From FEN-1219 sp963744305 (GTDB lineage Bacteria; Pseudomonadota; Gammaproteobacteria; Steroidobacterales; Rariloculaceae), in contig CAVUTF010000038.1 in the NCBI GenBank assembly GCA_963744305.1, forward strand, positions 8,603-72,602: 64,000 nucleotides of DNA. Reading direction: 5' to 3'. Each line of letters starts with the position of its first letter. The stretch's first letter is position 1. The notes beneath the pieces are model-generated. The model was not told where the DNA came from, did no database searches, and was given only the letters and a program-made list of their open reading frames with translations. The position numbers and the translations under genes are program-made. Positions 1 through 10,705 of the stretch are shown here, in pieces.

Positions 1-1177
1 GAGGCCGCGCGCGGCGTCGGTATGACGGATTGGCAACGTCTGAAGCGCGTCGAGCTGCCGCTTGCGGCGCCGATGTTGATGGCCGGCGTGCGCACGGCTG
101 CGGTCTGGGTCATCGGCGCGGCGACGCTGTCGACGCCCGTCGGGCAGACGAGTCTCGGCAACTACATCTTCTCGGGTCTGCAGCTTCAGGACTGGGTGGC
201 GGTGCTGTTCGGCTGCGTTGCGGCGGCGGCGCTCGCGCTGTTCGTCGATCAGCTGCTCGGCCTGATCGAGACGGGCGCGGCGCGCGCAGCCCGGCGCGCG
301 TCGCGATCGGCTGCGCTCGCGCTCGCGGCCGGCATCGCCGCGGCCGCAGCTGCCGGTGCATGGCGCAGCAGGGAGCAACTACGTGATCGGCGCGAAGAAC
401 TTTTCCGAGCAGTACATTCTCGCGCAGATAATGGCCGATCGCATCGAGCGGAAGGCGACGCCACGGCGTCGCAGCGCGAGGCCTCGGCTCGGCGATCGTG
501 TTCGAGGCGCTCGCCGCAGGGCGACATCGATGCGTATGTGGACTACTCCGGCACGATCTGGGCGAACGTGATGCGGCGCACGCGACAGGCCGCCGCGCGA
601 CGCCTTGATCGACGAGATGCGTGAATGGCTCGCCGCGCGAGCATGGCATCGTGTTGCTCGGCGCGCTCGGCTTCGAGAATGCGTATGCCTCACGATGCGC
701 CGCGACCGCGCGGCGCGAGCTCGGCGTGCGCATCGATCGAGCGACCTCGCGCGCGCCCGCGCGCGCGCTCGCGATCGGCGCGGACTTCGAGTTCTTCGCG
801 CGGCCGGAGTGGCCGGCGCTGCGCGACAGTTACGCCTTGAGCTTCGCCGAGCGCGGCGCGAGTTCCAGTCGACGTTCATGTACCAGGCCGTCGTCAGCGG
901 CGAGGTGGACGTGATCACCGCGTTTTCGAGCGACGGCCGCATCGCAGCGAACGACCTCGTCGTGCTCGACGACCCGCGGCGCGCGATTCTGCCCTACGAC
1001 GCGATCGTGCTCGTCGCCGCGGCGCGCGGACGATCCGCTGCTGCGCCGCGCGCTCGAGCCGCTGCTCGGCGCCATTCCGGTGGAGCTCATGCGCGAGGCG
1101 AACTATCGCGTCGACCGCGACGCGACAAGCAGGCGCCGTCGGCAGCGGCGCGCTGGCTCGCGACGCAGGTGCTATAG
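1..1177 (+). CDS. Osmoprotectant ABC transporter, permease fused to substrate-binding domain (5' truncated, frameshifted)
   Basis: This is the 3' part of an importer gene for quaternary-ammonium osmoprotectants (OpuC/YehW-YehZ type). The window opens on the cytoplasmic EAA loop of a permease (EAARGVGMTDWQRLKRVELP), followed by two hydrophobic segments up to about base 350. A second frame then gives the start of a ProX/OpuAC-type binding domain (NYVIGAKNFSEQYILAQIM), with later pieces such as DIDAYVDYSGTIW and FMYQAVVSGEVDVITAFSSD. The fused permease-receptor arrangement is known in this family. Reading needs about seven frame changes (near 355, 460, 520, 650, 860, 1020 and 1110) and ends in ARWLATQVL-stop. 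The upstream ATPase gene lies outside the window. The family assignment is firm; the specific substrate is inferred. Confidence 0.8.
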
Positions 1178-1217
1178 TCTTTCGCCTCGTGCAATTTCCA
1201 AAGGGCTCTGAGGTGCT

Positions 1218-4067
1218 GTGGCAATCGATGCTGTTGCGACACTTCTGGAGCGTGAGCGCGAGCTCGCAAGGCTAAGCAGCGCACTCACCGAGGCGCAACA
1301 GAGCCGCGGACAAGTCGTTGTAGTCGAAGCACCGGCCGGACTCGGCAAGACGAGCCTGCTCAGAGCGACGGTGCAGAACGCGGCGGAAGCGGGCTTCACG
1401 TGTCTTCGAGCACGCGCGAACGAGCTCGAGCGTGACTTTGCATATGGCTGCGTTCGGCAGCTGCTCGAGCCGGCGATCGCGAAGGGCTCGAGCGTCCAGC
1501 AGGAGCGTCTATTCGACGGCGCCGCGTCGCTATCGAAGCCCCTGTTCACGCGAAGCGGCGCGCTCCAAACGGCCCCGTCGGCCGACAGCGCCTTCGCGAT
1601 GCTGCACGGTCTCTATTGGTTACTCAACAACCTGGCCGCCGACCGTCCCGTAGCCGTCTGCATCGACGACCTCCATTGGGCCGACACGGAGTCGCTGCGA
1701 TTCCTCAACTACCTCGCGCCGCGTCTCGATGGAGTGCCGCTCGTTGTGCTCGTGTCGACGCGCAGCGGCGAGAGCATCACGGCGGATCTTGCTCGGCTAT
1801 TCGCGGGGCCCGAGACGCGGTGGTCCGGCTGGAACCGTTGAGCGTTGCGGCGACCACGACGCTTTGCGAGCGCAGGCTCGGCGCCGAGGTTCCCTACGAC
1901 TTCGCGGCGGCCTGCCGCGATGCGACCGGAGGCAACCCGTTTTTCCTCGAGGCCCTTCTACGCGAGCTGCAAGAGCAAAAGGTTTCGACGAAGCCCGAGG
2001 AGTGGCGCGCGTGCGCCGCATCGGTCCTACCTCGGTGGCCCGGGCCGTGCTGCTGCGACTCGCGGCGGTGCCAGCCGCGGCGACGGCTCTCGTCCGCGCG
2101 GCAGCCGTGCTCGGGGACGGCGCGAGCGTTGCCGAGGCGGCGCGCCTCTCCGAGCTTTCGGAGAAGGAAGCGGCAAACGCCGCCGACCGTCTGATCGCGC
2201 TCGCGATCCTGAAGGCGGCGGAGGGCGTCGAGTTCGCGCATCCGATCGTGCGCGAAGCGGTTTATGCGGACATCGGCGCGCACGAGCGTGGTCGCGCGCA
2301 CGCGCGCGCCGCTCGATCCTCGCCGACAGCGGCGCTTCCGAGGAGCGAATAGCGGCCCAGCTCGTGGAAGCGGAGCCAAACGCCGAAGCCGAGCGCGTCG
2401 AGCTGCTGCGGCGAGTGGCGTCCGGCGCACTCGCACGCGGCGCGCCTGCAGCGGCCATTGCGTGCCTGAAGCGCGCGCTCGAGGACGCCGCCGCCAGTTG
2501 CCATGCGGCCGGAAGTGCTGCTCGAGCTCGGCTCCGCGGAGCTGCGTCTCGCAATGCCCGAGGCGGTCAATCACTTCGCGGCTGCGGTCGAGATGATCCA
2601 GCAACCGCGAATGCTGGAGACTGCGGTTCGCCAGCTCGCCAACGCGCACTCGCTGTCCGGAAATGCCGACGGGGCGGTCGCTGCGCTAGAGGCGGCCATC
2701 GCCGTCGTCGAACGCGAAGATCGTGAGCTCGCGCTGGTTCTAGAGGCGGAGCTCGCGGCCAAAGCGCAACAGGCGAGTCGCGAGGCTCGGGCGCCCGCGG
2801 CGAAGCGACTCGAGCGGCACGGCGAGCTTCGGGGAGCTACGCGCGGCGAACGTCTCGTCCTCGCGAGCATCGCGTTCGAGCAAGCCCGGTCGAGCGAGTC
2901 AGCAAGCGAAGCTGCCCGGCACATCGAGCGCGCGCCTGGGCGGCGGCCGCTTGATCGACGAGCAGGATGTCGACGTCGTCGGCCCGTTCTACGCGCTCGT
3001 GCTTGGCTTGCTCGCGACGGACGCGCTCGATCTAGCCGAAACATCCATCGAGCGCGCTCTCGCCGCCGCTCGCGCCCGCGCCTCGATTCCGGCGATGGCG
3101 TTCTTGCTGGCTCATCGGGGCTGGTTCTACTTGAGGCGAGGCGCCGTGGCGCAAGCGGAGGCTGACGGACGCTCGGCGCTCGAGCTTTCAACGCCACGGC
3201 ATCCGGCTCGGGGACAGGTTCGCATTGGCGGTCTCGTTTGCGCTCTGATCGAGACGAGGCGACATCGAGGCCGCCGAGCAGGAGCTTCGCAGCAGCGGTC
3301 TCGGCGAGCAAATCCCACCCGGGCTTGCCACCAACGACCTACTCGCGGCACGGGCGTTGTTGCGCGTCGCGCAAGGCAAGACGCAAGAGGGACTGGATGA
3401 CCTGCTCGAGTTCGGGCGACGCGATGAGCTCTGGGGAGGCGCGAACCCCCTTGCCTCGCGCTGGCGGTCGCGCGCTTCCGTCGCGCTCGCTGCGCTCGGC
3501 GACTTCGAACACGCTCGGCGCATAGCTGCCGAGATTTGGAGCGGGCTCGGCGGTGGGGAGCCGCAACCGATATCGGCATCGCACTGCGTGCCAATGCTCT
3601 GCTCGAAGCGGCGCCGAGTCCATCGATCACCTGCGTAGGCGGTGGACGCGTTGCGCCGTTCGCCCGCGCGGCTCGAGCTTGCCCGCGCGCTCACCGACCT
3701 CGGCGCCGCGCTCAGGCGCGCGAACCGCCGCGCCGACGCGCGCGGTGCGCTCCAAGAAGGACTGGGGCTCGCGAAGCTGTGCAACGCGGACGCTCTCGTC
3801 GCGCGTGCCGACATAGAGCTGCGCGCGGCCGGAGGCCGATCGAGCGATCCGAAAAGCACCGGACTACAAAGCCTGACGGTCTCGGAGCGGCGAGTCGCGG
3901 AACTCGCTGCCAAGGGACACAGCAATCCCGAGATCGCGCAAACACTGTTCGTGACGCGCAAGACCGTCGAGACGCATCTCGGTCACGTCTATAGCAAGCT
4001 CGAAATCTCCGGTCGCGCACAGCTCGGACGCGCGTTGGCCGAGGAGCCTTCCGCGGCAAACCACTAG
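1218..4067 (+). CDS. Large ATP-binding LuxR-family transcriptional regulator (MalT/LAL-like, frameshifted)
   Basis: A LAL-type regulator of about 940 residues: an N-terminal STAND/AAA ATPase, a helical-repeat middle and a C-terminal LuxR helix-turn-helix. It starts at GTG 1218 with LLERERELARL, then a Walker A (APAGLGKTS) and a Walker B-like VAVCIDDLHWAD. The middle is TPR-like alpha-helical sequence. The last 65 residues hold a standard GerE/LuxR domain (LTVSERRVAELAAKGHSNPE, then TRKTVETHLGHVYSKL). Ligand and targets cannot be told. The NmrA-like gene 120 bases downstream, in the same direction, is a possible target. The frame breaks about eight times (near 1825, 2010, 2325, 2505, 2945, 3255, 3560 and 3640), yet every segment aligns in order, which suggests sequence error more than decay. 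Confidence 0.88.
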
Positions 4068-4189
4068 GCCCCGGAAACCGCGTCTCAGCCCCAAGTTCAG
4101 GGAGCAAGATCAGGGAGCTCCCTGACGCGCTCGCCAGAACGTCTCCTTACGATCCTCGACGAACGTACATCCGATCGAAGGAGCAAGAG

Positions 4190-5047
4190 ATGACAAACGC
4201 AACGAATTCGACGAAACCTATATTGGTGCTCGGCGGCACCGGCAAGACCGGTCGACGCGTCGTGCAGCGGCTCAAAGCGCGCGGCATCGCGACTCGCGTG
4301 GGATCGCGCTCCGGCCAACCACCTTTCGACTGGCAAGACTGGTCGACCTGGGCGCCCGCGCTTCACGGCGTGCGCGCCGTTTACGTGTCCTATTATCCCG
4401 ACCTTGCGACCCCGCACGCCGTGGAGACGGTGGGCTCTTTTGCGGAGCTCGCCGTGGCGCGCGGCGTCTCGCGCCTCGTGTTGCTGGCCGGCCGCGGCGA
4501 GCGGGAAGCCGAGCTTGCCGAGCAAGCGGTGCGCGACTCGGGCGCCGAGCTCACCATCATTCGCGCGACGTGGTTCAGCCAGAACTTCAGCGAGGATTAC
4601 ATGCTGGACCACGTTCTCCGGGGTGAGGTCGCGCTTCCGGCCGGTGACATTCCCGAGCCGTTCGTCGACGCCGATGACATCGCCGACGTCGCCGTCGAGG
4701 CGCTCACCGACGATCGCCACATCGGCCAGCTCTACGAGCTCACCGGCTCGCGGCTACTCACGTTCGCCGAGGCGGTTTCCGAAATCTCGAAGGCTGCGTG
4801 CCGCGAGATCCGCTTCGTGCCGGTTACCATCGAAAACCACGCGGCCGCCGCTGCCGAGCAAGGAGTGCCGAGCGACGTGATCGCGCTGCTCACTTATCTC
4901 TACAGCGAAGTCTTGGACGGCCGCAACGCACACCTCGCGGATGGCGTCCAACGCGCGCTCGGCAGAGCGCCGCGAAGCTTCGCCGAGTACGCGCGGAACG
5001 CAGCGGCCACCGGCGTCTGGGGCGTTGCGCCGAGGAGGGAATCGTGA
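4190..5047 (+). CDS. NmrA-like NAD(P)-binding oxidoreductase/sensor
   Basis: An intact 285-residue atypical short-chain dehydrogenase of the NmrA/HSCARG type. The dinucleotide-binding loop GGTGKTGRRV lies at residues 15-24. The family's VLLAGRGE stretch and the IIRATWFSQNFSE segment follow. These proteins bind NAD(P) in the cytoplasm and act as redox sensors or reductases of small carbonyl or quinone compounds; no substrate can be assigned here. ATG 4190 is preceded by GAAGGAGCAAGAG, a good ribosome-binding site. It follows the LuxR-type regulator in the same direction and overlaps the next short reading frame by GTGA, so the three may be one transcription unit. No damage is visible. Confidence 0.85.
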   Translation: MTNATNSTKPILVLGGTGKTGRRVVQRLKARGIATRVGSRSGQPPFDWQDWSTWAPALHGVRAVYVSYYPDLATPHAVETVGSFAELAVARGVSRLVLLAGRGEREAELAEQAVRDSGAELTIIRATWFSQNFSEDYMLDHVLRGEVALPAGDIPEPFVDADDIADVAVEALTDDRHIGQLYELTGSRLLTFAEAVSEISKAACREIRFVPVTIENHAAAAAEQGVPSDVIALLTYLYSEVLDGRNAHLADGVQRALGRAPRSFAEYARNAAATGVWGVAPRRES

Positions 5048-5241
5048 GAGGACCGACCATCTGGACTGTGTCGATGCTCGACCCCGAGCAATTCTGTCGT
5101 GGACACGATCCGTCCTGCGCGAGCCCGAATGGCGCGCGCATCGGCCGCTCCCGACGTTGGTCGACCGTGGATGGCCCCTTCGCGGAAACGAAGGAGTGGG
5201 TGCTGGGCGGCGAGGTTGTATCGCAAAGGAGGATGCCGTGA
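5044..5241 (+). pseudogene. Remnant of a DGPF/YciI-like domain protein
   Basis: A 65-codon frame starts at GTG 5044, overlapping the NmrA-like stop codon by GTGA. It contains STVDGPFAETKEWVLGG, the diagnostic core of DGPF (YCII-related/PhnB-like) proteins. Full members are about 110-140 residues and have conserved sequence before and after this core. Here the N-terminal part is unlike the family and the end is missing, so I read it as a truncated or internally deleted copy. DGPF proteins often sit next to sigma factors or small oxidoreductases; none of the former is present. It could still be translated through coupling to the gene before it. Confidence 0.55.
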
Positions 5242-5274
5242 GCCCCTTTTCTGCATGGCGTTGATCGGGTATCG

Positions 5275-6710
5275 CTAGGGGCTCGTGCTCGACGGTTCGC
5301 GCGGTGCGATCGTGAGCGCCCCGGTAAGTGCGCTCAGGCCGGCGGCGCCGCCGGCCACCCACATCGTGAGCCGGTACGCGTCGGTCAAGGCGGCGGCGTC
5401 GATAGCGGTGGCGCTTCCGCCGATCGCGAGTCCGAGCGCGGCGACCGCGAGCAGACTGCCGGACGCGCTGCCGCGTTGTTGATTCCGGACGCGGTGCCGC
5501 TTTTGCCGTCCGGCACGGCGTTGAGCACCGTCGTCGTGAGCGGCGCAACGGCGATCGTCATGCCGGTGCTGACGACGAGTAACCCAGGCAAGACACCGGT
5601 CCAGTACGCCGGATCGCTGTCGGACAATCCGAGGATCACGAAGCCGGCGGCCGTGAGCGCTGGGCCAATCGCGAGCGGGAGCCGCGAGCCGAAGCGATCG
5701 ACGAGGCCGCCCGACCAACGCGATCCGAGCCCCATGATCGCGGAGAACGGCAGGAAAGCGGCGCCGGCCGCAAGCGCGCTGTAATCATGCACCTCGATCA
5801 ACTGGAACGGCAGCAAGAACAGCGCAGCGCTTAACGCGGCGTACAGCAGCACGGTGAGCGCGTTCGCGCCGCTAAACTCTCGGTTGTGGAAGAGCGACAG
5901 CGGCATCATCGGCGCCTGCGCTTTGCTTTCCGCGCGAACGAACAAGAAGGCCAGCGGCACGGCCGCGACGAGCGCAATCGCGGCGCGCTGTGCATCGCCT
6001 TCGCCGAGCGTGATGAGTCCGTAGCACAACAACCCGAGCGATAGCGTCGCGAGCGCCGATCCGCGCCGATCGAGCGGCGGTGCGTTTGCGGTTCCGCGGT
6101 CGGCCGGCAGCTTCAGAGCGAGCGCTAGCGCGGCAATTCCGAGCGGCAGGTTGATGAGAAAGATCGAGCGCCAGCCGACCGTGTCGACCAACCAGCCGCC
6201 GAGCGGCGGCCCGAGCGCAGTCGTAAGAGCGCCCGCCGCGGCCCAAGTGCCGATCGCGGGACCGCGCGCTTTGCCGCTGTACGCCGCGCCGACGATCGCC
6301 AGACTCGTGGGCGTGAGCAGCGCGGCGGCGACACCTTGCGCCATTCGCGCCGCGATCAGCCAGATCGCAGAGGGCGCGAGCGCGCAGGCGAGCGAAGCGG
6401 CCGTAAAGCCCAGCAACCCGGCGGCAAACACGCGGCGGCGGCCGAATCGATCCCCCGCCGAACCGCCAAGCAAGATGAGACTCGCGAGTGTCAGCATGTA
6501 GCCGTTGACGACCCACTGTAGGGTTCCGAGGCTCGCGTCGAGACTCTCTTGCATCGCCGGCAACGCGACGTTCACCACGGAGCCGTCGATGAAGCTCAGG
6601 CTCGAGCCGAGAATCGTCGCAGGCAGCACCCACCGCGAGCCCGGCGAAGCTCCGGCACTCGGTTTGTGCGCCTCGGGCGTTTCGCAAGGAAGGCGGTGCG
6701 GGCCGACCAT
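5275..6710 (-). CDS. MFS drug-efflux transporter, DHA2 (EmrB/QacA) type, one frameshift
   Basis: A proton-driven multidrug exporter of the 14-helix DHA2 family in the inner membrane. The N-terminal half shows the DHA2 opening SFIDGSVVNVALPAM, motif A as GGSAGDRFGRRRVF and motif C as GPPLGGWLVDTVGWRS; about 14 hydrophobic helices follow. The main frame runs from ATG 6710 to about 5480. There the reading moves one frame to continue with SLLAVAALGLAIGG and end at the stop at 5275, giving about 478 residues, normal for the family. It is convergent with the NmrA/DGPF genes. No TetR or MarR regulator is adjacent. The substrate is unknown. Confidence 0.87.
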
Positions 6711-6976
6711 CGATTCGAGCGTCCTCGTTGAGACTACCGTCCAGCGTGCAATTTCGCTGCCAACGATTCGGCGGCGCGTTTGCCGCCGCGGGAGATTGTG
6801 AGGTTACCGAACGTTCTACCGAGGATTGACAGTCCCCCCTTACGATCTGCCGGACCATCGCCTCGCACGCGCGGGTCCGAAACATGACAGCAGATGGCGG
6901 GATCTCAGAGGTAGCGTGATGCACGTGGAGCAGGCGTTTCGCGCGCACGGCCGCGCGTGACTTTGGCGGAGGGCGC

Positions 6977-7540
6977 ATGCAGGCACTGGGGCTACGCGTC
7001 AAGACGGGACTCGCCGTCGCCGTGATCGTCGAGCGTGCCGGTGACGACGTCCGTGTGGTGGGCCGGCGCCTCGTGAGTCTCGCCGGGCCAGGCGACGAGG
7101 CGCGGTTCGTTCACCATGCCGCGCTCGATCTTCCGGAACGCGAAGGCGCGGCCGCGACGCGCCGCCTCATCGCCGCAGCGCGCAAGGTCGCGGCTTCCGA
7201 AATGCGCGCGCTGCTCGACGAAGCGCACGGCGTGCACCGCGCCGGCATCGTCGTCGGCAGCCTCGTAGATCCCGAGCGCATCGCCGGTGCACACATGCGT
7301 GCTCACGCGCTCGAGGGCAAGCTGTACCGCGACCTCGTCGTCGACGCGCTCGAAGCCGCCGACATTCGAACAACGATCCTGCTCGAACGCGGCGCGTACG
7401 AGCGCGTTGCCGAGGCCATCGGCGAGCCGGCACAAGCGCTGCGCGGGCGAATCGCGTCCCTCGGCGCCAACGTGAAGCCGTGGCGCGCCGAGGAGAAACT
7501 CGCGGCGCTCGCGGGCTACTGGCAGCTCTGTGCGCGGTGA
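6977..7540 (+). CDS. Conserved hypothetical protein, 187 residues
   Basis: An intact frame with no family I can name. It is soluble, with no signal peptide or membrane helix. The N-terminus has a beta-strand pattern (LGLRVKTGLAVAVIVERA, then VRVVGRRLVSL), followed by a helical, Arg- and Ala-rich middle and a C-terminal AEEKLAALAGYWQLC. The alternating strand start resembles ribonuclease-H/actin-like folds, but that is only an impression. It sits alone between the divergent MFS gene and the cytochrome c/PQQ operon, 48 bases before the latter. The preceding 266 bases (6711-6976) hold no gene I can support. Confidence 0.6.
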   Translation: MQALGLRVKTGLAVAVIVERAGDDVRVVGRRLVSLAGPGDEARFVHHAALDLPEREGAAATRRLIAAARKVAASEMRALLDEAHGVHRAGIVVGSLVDPERIAGAHMRAHALEGKLYRDLVVDALEAADIRTTILLERGAYERVAEAIGEPAQALRGRIASLGANVKPWRAEEKLAALAGYWQLCAR

Positions 7541-7588
7541 GCGCGGGCGCCAATGGCGCAGGTAATCGGCGACGGCTAGTATGCCGCC

Positions 7589-8412
7589 ATGCCGAGCGGT
7601 ACACCGCACGCCCAACGACGACGAACGAGGTGCAACGCTGCGTTGCGGCTGGCCGTCGTAACGCTGCTCGCGGCGGCGGCAGGCTCGGTGCGCGCGCAGC
7701 ACGCCACGGCCTTCGACGTCGAAGACGGCCGCGCGCGTTTACCAATCCTCTTGCGCGAACTGTCACGGTCCGGACGGCAACCTGATCGCCGGCATCGACT
7801 TCGGGCGCGGCGTGTTTCGCCGGCCGCTCACGGACGACGGAGATCGCGGGCATCATCATCGCCGGCATCCCGAACACGCCGATGCCGCCGACGCCCACCA
7901 TGGCCCAGAGCAGGCGCTGCGCGTCGTCGCGTATCTGCGCTCGCATGCCCGAGGGACCGCGTCGACTCGAGCGTGCAGCGGCGACGCGAGCCGCGGCCGG
8001 CGATCGTCGAAGGCAAAGGCGAGTGCCTCGACTGCCATCGCGTCGAACGGGCGCGGGCTCGCGCGTCGGCCCGGATTTGAGCCGCATCGGGCGCGTGCGG
8101 CGTGCGGCCGAGCTCGAGCGCGTCGCTGCTCGAGCCCGAAGCCGAGGTGCAGCCGGAGAACCGCTTCTACAAAGTCACGCCGAAGAAGGGCGAGCCGGTC
8201 ACCGGCCGCTTGCTGAATCGCGATACGTTCACGGTGCAGCTCCTCGACGCTGCGGACGAGCGGCTGCGCTCGTTTCGCATCGGCAGATCTGCGCGACCAC
8301 GGCTTCATCGAGTCGCCGATGCCTTCGGTGCGACGGCGAGCTCGTCGCCGCAGGAGATCGCCGACGTCGTGAGCTATCTCGTCTTCGCTGCGCGGCGAGG
8401 TCGAAGCAATGA
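7589..8412 (+). CDS. Exported dihaem c-type cytochrome, likely electron acceptor of the PQQ enzyme (frameshifted)
   Basis: A periplasmic electron-transfer protein. ATG 7589 begins a signal peptide (RLAVVTLLAAAAGSVRAQ). Two haem sites are readable across frames: a CANCHG-type site near base 7760 (the DNA reads tgcgcgaactgtca) and CLDCHR near 8025. Fragments IAGIDFGRGVFRRPL and PEAEVQPENRFYKVTPKKGE belong to the cytochromes commonly coded beside PQQ dehydrogenases. At least six frame breaks occur between 7735 and 8330. The end appears to overlap the next start by ATGA at 8409-8412, implying translational coupling. It presumably accepts electrons from the dehydrogenase. A -10-like TAGTAT at 7577 lies very close to the start, so the mRNA may be nearly leaderless. 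Confidence 0.8.
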
Positions 8413-10051
8413 GACAGATTACGCTCCGGCTCGCTGTGCGCGACGGTCGCTCGGCGCGTGCAGCGTCGCTCGAGGCGCAGGTCACGTTCGAGCGCATGCT
8501 CGAACGCGCGAGCGCGAGCCGCAGAACTGGTTGAGCTATTCCGGGACGCTCGTCGAACCAGCGCTACAGCCTGCTCGACCAAATCAACACGCAGCAACGT
8601 CGAGCGCGCTCGAGCTCAGTGGGTGTGGCAGGCGCGCTCGCTCGAGAAGTTCGAGGCCACGGCGCTCGTCGTCGACGGCATTCTCTACACGGTGCAGGCG
8701 CCGAACGACGTCGTCGCGCTCGACGCCGCGACGGGCCGCGTGTTCTGGACCTATCACCACGAGCCTGCGCCCGTGGCGCGCACATGCTGCGGCCGCGTGA
8801 ACCGCGGCCTCGCGATTCTCGGCGACACCTTATTCATGGGCACGATCGACGCGCATTTGCTCGCGATCGATGCCAAGAGCGGCACAGCTCTTCTGGGACA
8901 CCGTCGTCGCCGACGCGACGCAGAACTACTCGATCACGATGTCGCCGAACGTCATCAAGGACAAAGTCATCGTCGGCACGGCCGGCGGCGACATGGGGAT
9001 TCGCGGCTACATCGCGGCGTTCGACGCGAAGACGGGCAAGGAGGCTGTGGCGCTTCTACACGATCCCGGCGCCAGGCGAGCCCGGCAACGACACGTGGTC
9101 CGGCGACTCGTGGCAGGACGGGCGGCGCCGCGGTCTGGAACGCGGCGGCTTACGATCCCGCAGACGAATCTCGCGTTCTGGGGCACGGGCAATCCCGCGC
9201 CGGATTGGGACGGCAGCGTGCGGCTCGGCGACAACCTCTACAGCAACTGCGTCGTCGCGCTCGACGCCGATACCGGCGAGCTCAAGTGGTACTACCAGTT
9301 CACGCCGCACGACGAGCTCGACTACGACTCGACGCAAGTGCCCGTGCTCGCCGACATCGACTGGCGCGGCACGCCGCGCAAGGTGATGCTCTGGGCGAAC
9401 CGCAACGGGATCATGTACGTGCTCGACCGCGTCACGGGCAAGTTCCTGTTCGGCAAGCCGTACGTGAAGCACAACTGGTGGGCCGGCTTCGACGCGAAGG
9501 GCAGGTTGCAGCGCGTGCCCGGCATGGACGTCGACGACGCGAGCCGAAGCTGTTCCACCCGCACGTGCACGGCGCGATCAACTGGGCGCCGACGTCGTTC
9601 AGCCCGCGCACGGGCCTTCTACTACGTGTCGCACTGGGAGAATTCCGGCATCGTGGCGATCGAGGGCCTGTTCCCGCAGCCGGTCGGAATCAATCGCCGC
9701 CAGACCGCGATGGGGCAAGACGAATCTCGAGCCGTTCTTCAACAACGACGAGGAAGCCTACGGCGTGATCCGCGCGTACGACCCCGAGCACGCTCGACGC
9801 CGTGTGGGAGCACAAGATGGCCGACATCACCTGGGCGCGGCGTGTTGTCGACCGCCGGCGACCTCGTATTCGGCGGCGGCCGCGAAGGGTATTTTCTCGC
9901 GCTCGACGCGCGCACCGGCGAGCTGCTCTGGCGCGAGTCGCTCGGCGGGCAGATCAACAGCGCGCCGATGAGCTTCGCGGTCGACGGGCGGCAGTTCATC
10001 GCGATCGCGGCGGGCAGCGCGTTGTTCGCGTTTGCGCTACCGGAGGACTAG
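8409..10051 (+). CDS. PQQ-dependent alcohol dehydrogenase, lanthanide-type signature (frameshifted)
   Basis: A periplasmic quinoprotein dehydrogenase oxidising an alcohol with pyrroloquinoline quinone. Reassembled fragments follow the eight-bladed propeller order: NWLSYSGTLV, WVWQARSLEKFEATALVVDG, the adjacent-cysteine motif ARTCCGRVNRG, GDMGIRGYIAAFDAKTGKE, ALDADTGELKWYYQFTPHDE, and finally FGGGREGYFLALDARTGELL with the C-terminal FALPED. The catalytic Asp region reads DELDYDS (bases 9311-9331). The second Asp, two residues after the catalytic one, is the residue known to mark lanthanide-dependent XoxF/PedH-like enzymes. About ten frame breaks are needed. The stop overlaps the convergent YjdF-like gene by a few bases. 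No PQQ synthesis genes are in the window. Confidence 0.87.
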
Positions 10052-10575
10052 CCGGCGCGCACAGAGAGCCTGCCGAGTTGCTCGAGTGCGCGATCGTGCG
10101 GCCGCGCGAGCGTGGACAGCGCGATGAGCGCGCCGCACAGCGCGAGGAACATATCCCACTGCGTGTCCCATTCGTCGCCCTGCGTGGCGAGATAAGCCTC
10201 GGCCGAGCCGCCGCCGATGATTGCGGTCAACCACTCGAACAGCTCGAAGCAGGCGCTGAACGCGAGGCATACGCTGCACACGAGGAAGAACAGCCAGCCT
10301 CCAGGCTCGAGCGGAGATTTTCGTAGCAAGATTTCGCGCGCGATGATTGCCGGCACGAAACCTTGGACGAAATGGCCGAGCCGGTCGTACGGATTGCGCG
10401 TGAGATCGAACAGGTCTCGCACCCAGTCACCGAGTGGCACCTTCGCGTAGGTGTAGTGCGCGCCGAGGATCAGAATCAGCGCGTGGCATGCGATCAGCAC
10501 GTACAACAGGTTCGTCAACGGGAAGCGGCGCACGGTGAGCACGAGCAGAGGCGCGCCGATCAGCACCGGCAGCAC
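10048..10575 (-). CDS. YjdF-like inner-membrane protein (DUF2238)
   Basis: A small polytopic membrane protein of the DUF2238/YjdF family, function unknown. Family hallmarks are YTYAKVPLGDW, NPYDRLGHFVQGF, FELFEWLTA and GDEWDTQWDM near the C-terminus, with four to five hydrophobic segments. The frame opens at GTG 10575. However, family-like codons (RLTWWLEVLP preceded by a hydrophobic helix) continue upstream to about 10690 without a conventional start. Either an unusual start is used or an indel hides the true one. It is the last gene of a minus-strand run after the TolB/TPR gene (stop at 10706), so co-transcription is likely. Confidence 0.82.
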   Translation of the reverse strand: MLPVLIGAPLLVLTVRRFPLTNLLYVLIACHALILILGAHYTYAKVPLGDWVRDLFDLTRNPYDRLGHFVQGFVPAIIAREILLRKSPLEPGGWLFFLVCSVCLAFSACFELFEWLTAIIGGGSAEAYLATQGDEWDTQWDMFLALCGALIALSTLARPHDRALEQLGRLSVRAG

Positions 10576-10705
10576 CTCGAGCCACCAGGTCAGCCGGTCG
10601 GTCGGCCCGACGGCCGAGACGGCGAGTGCCGCCGCGACGATAGCGAGCAGCGAAACGCGTAGAACCTGTTGGCCGGCGCGCTTGATGGGTGTCCGTGAAA
10701 TCAGG

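Noticed and set aside
6820..6860. TTGACA hexamer upstream of the unknown protein at 6977
   Set aside because: No -10-like hexamer at 16-18 bases; the next TACGAT is only about nine bases away.
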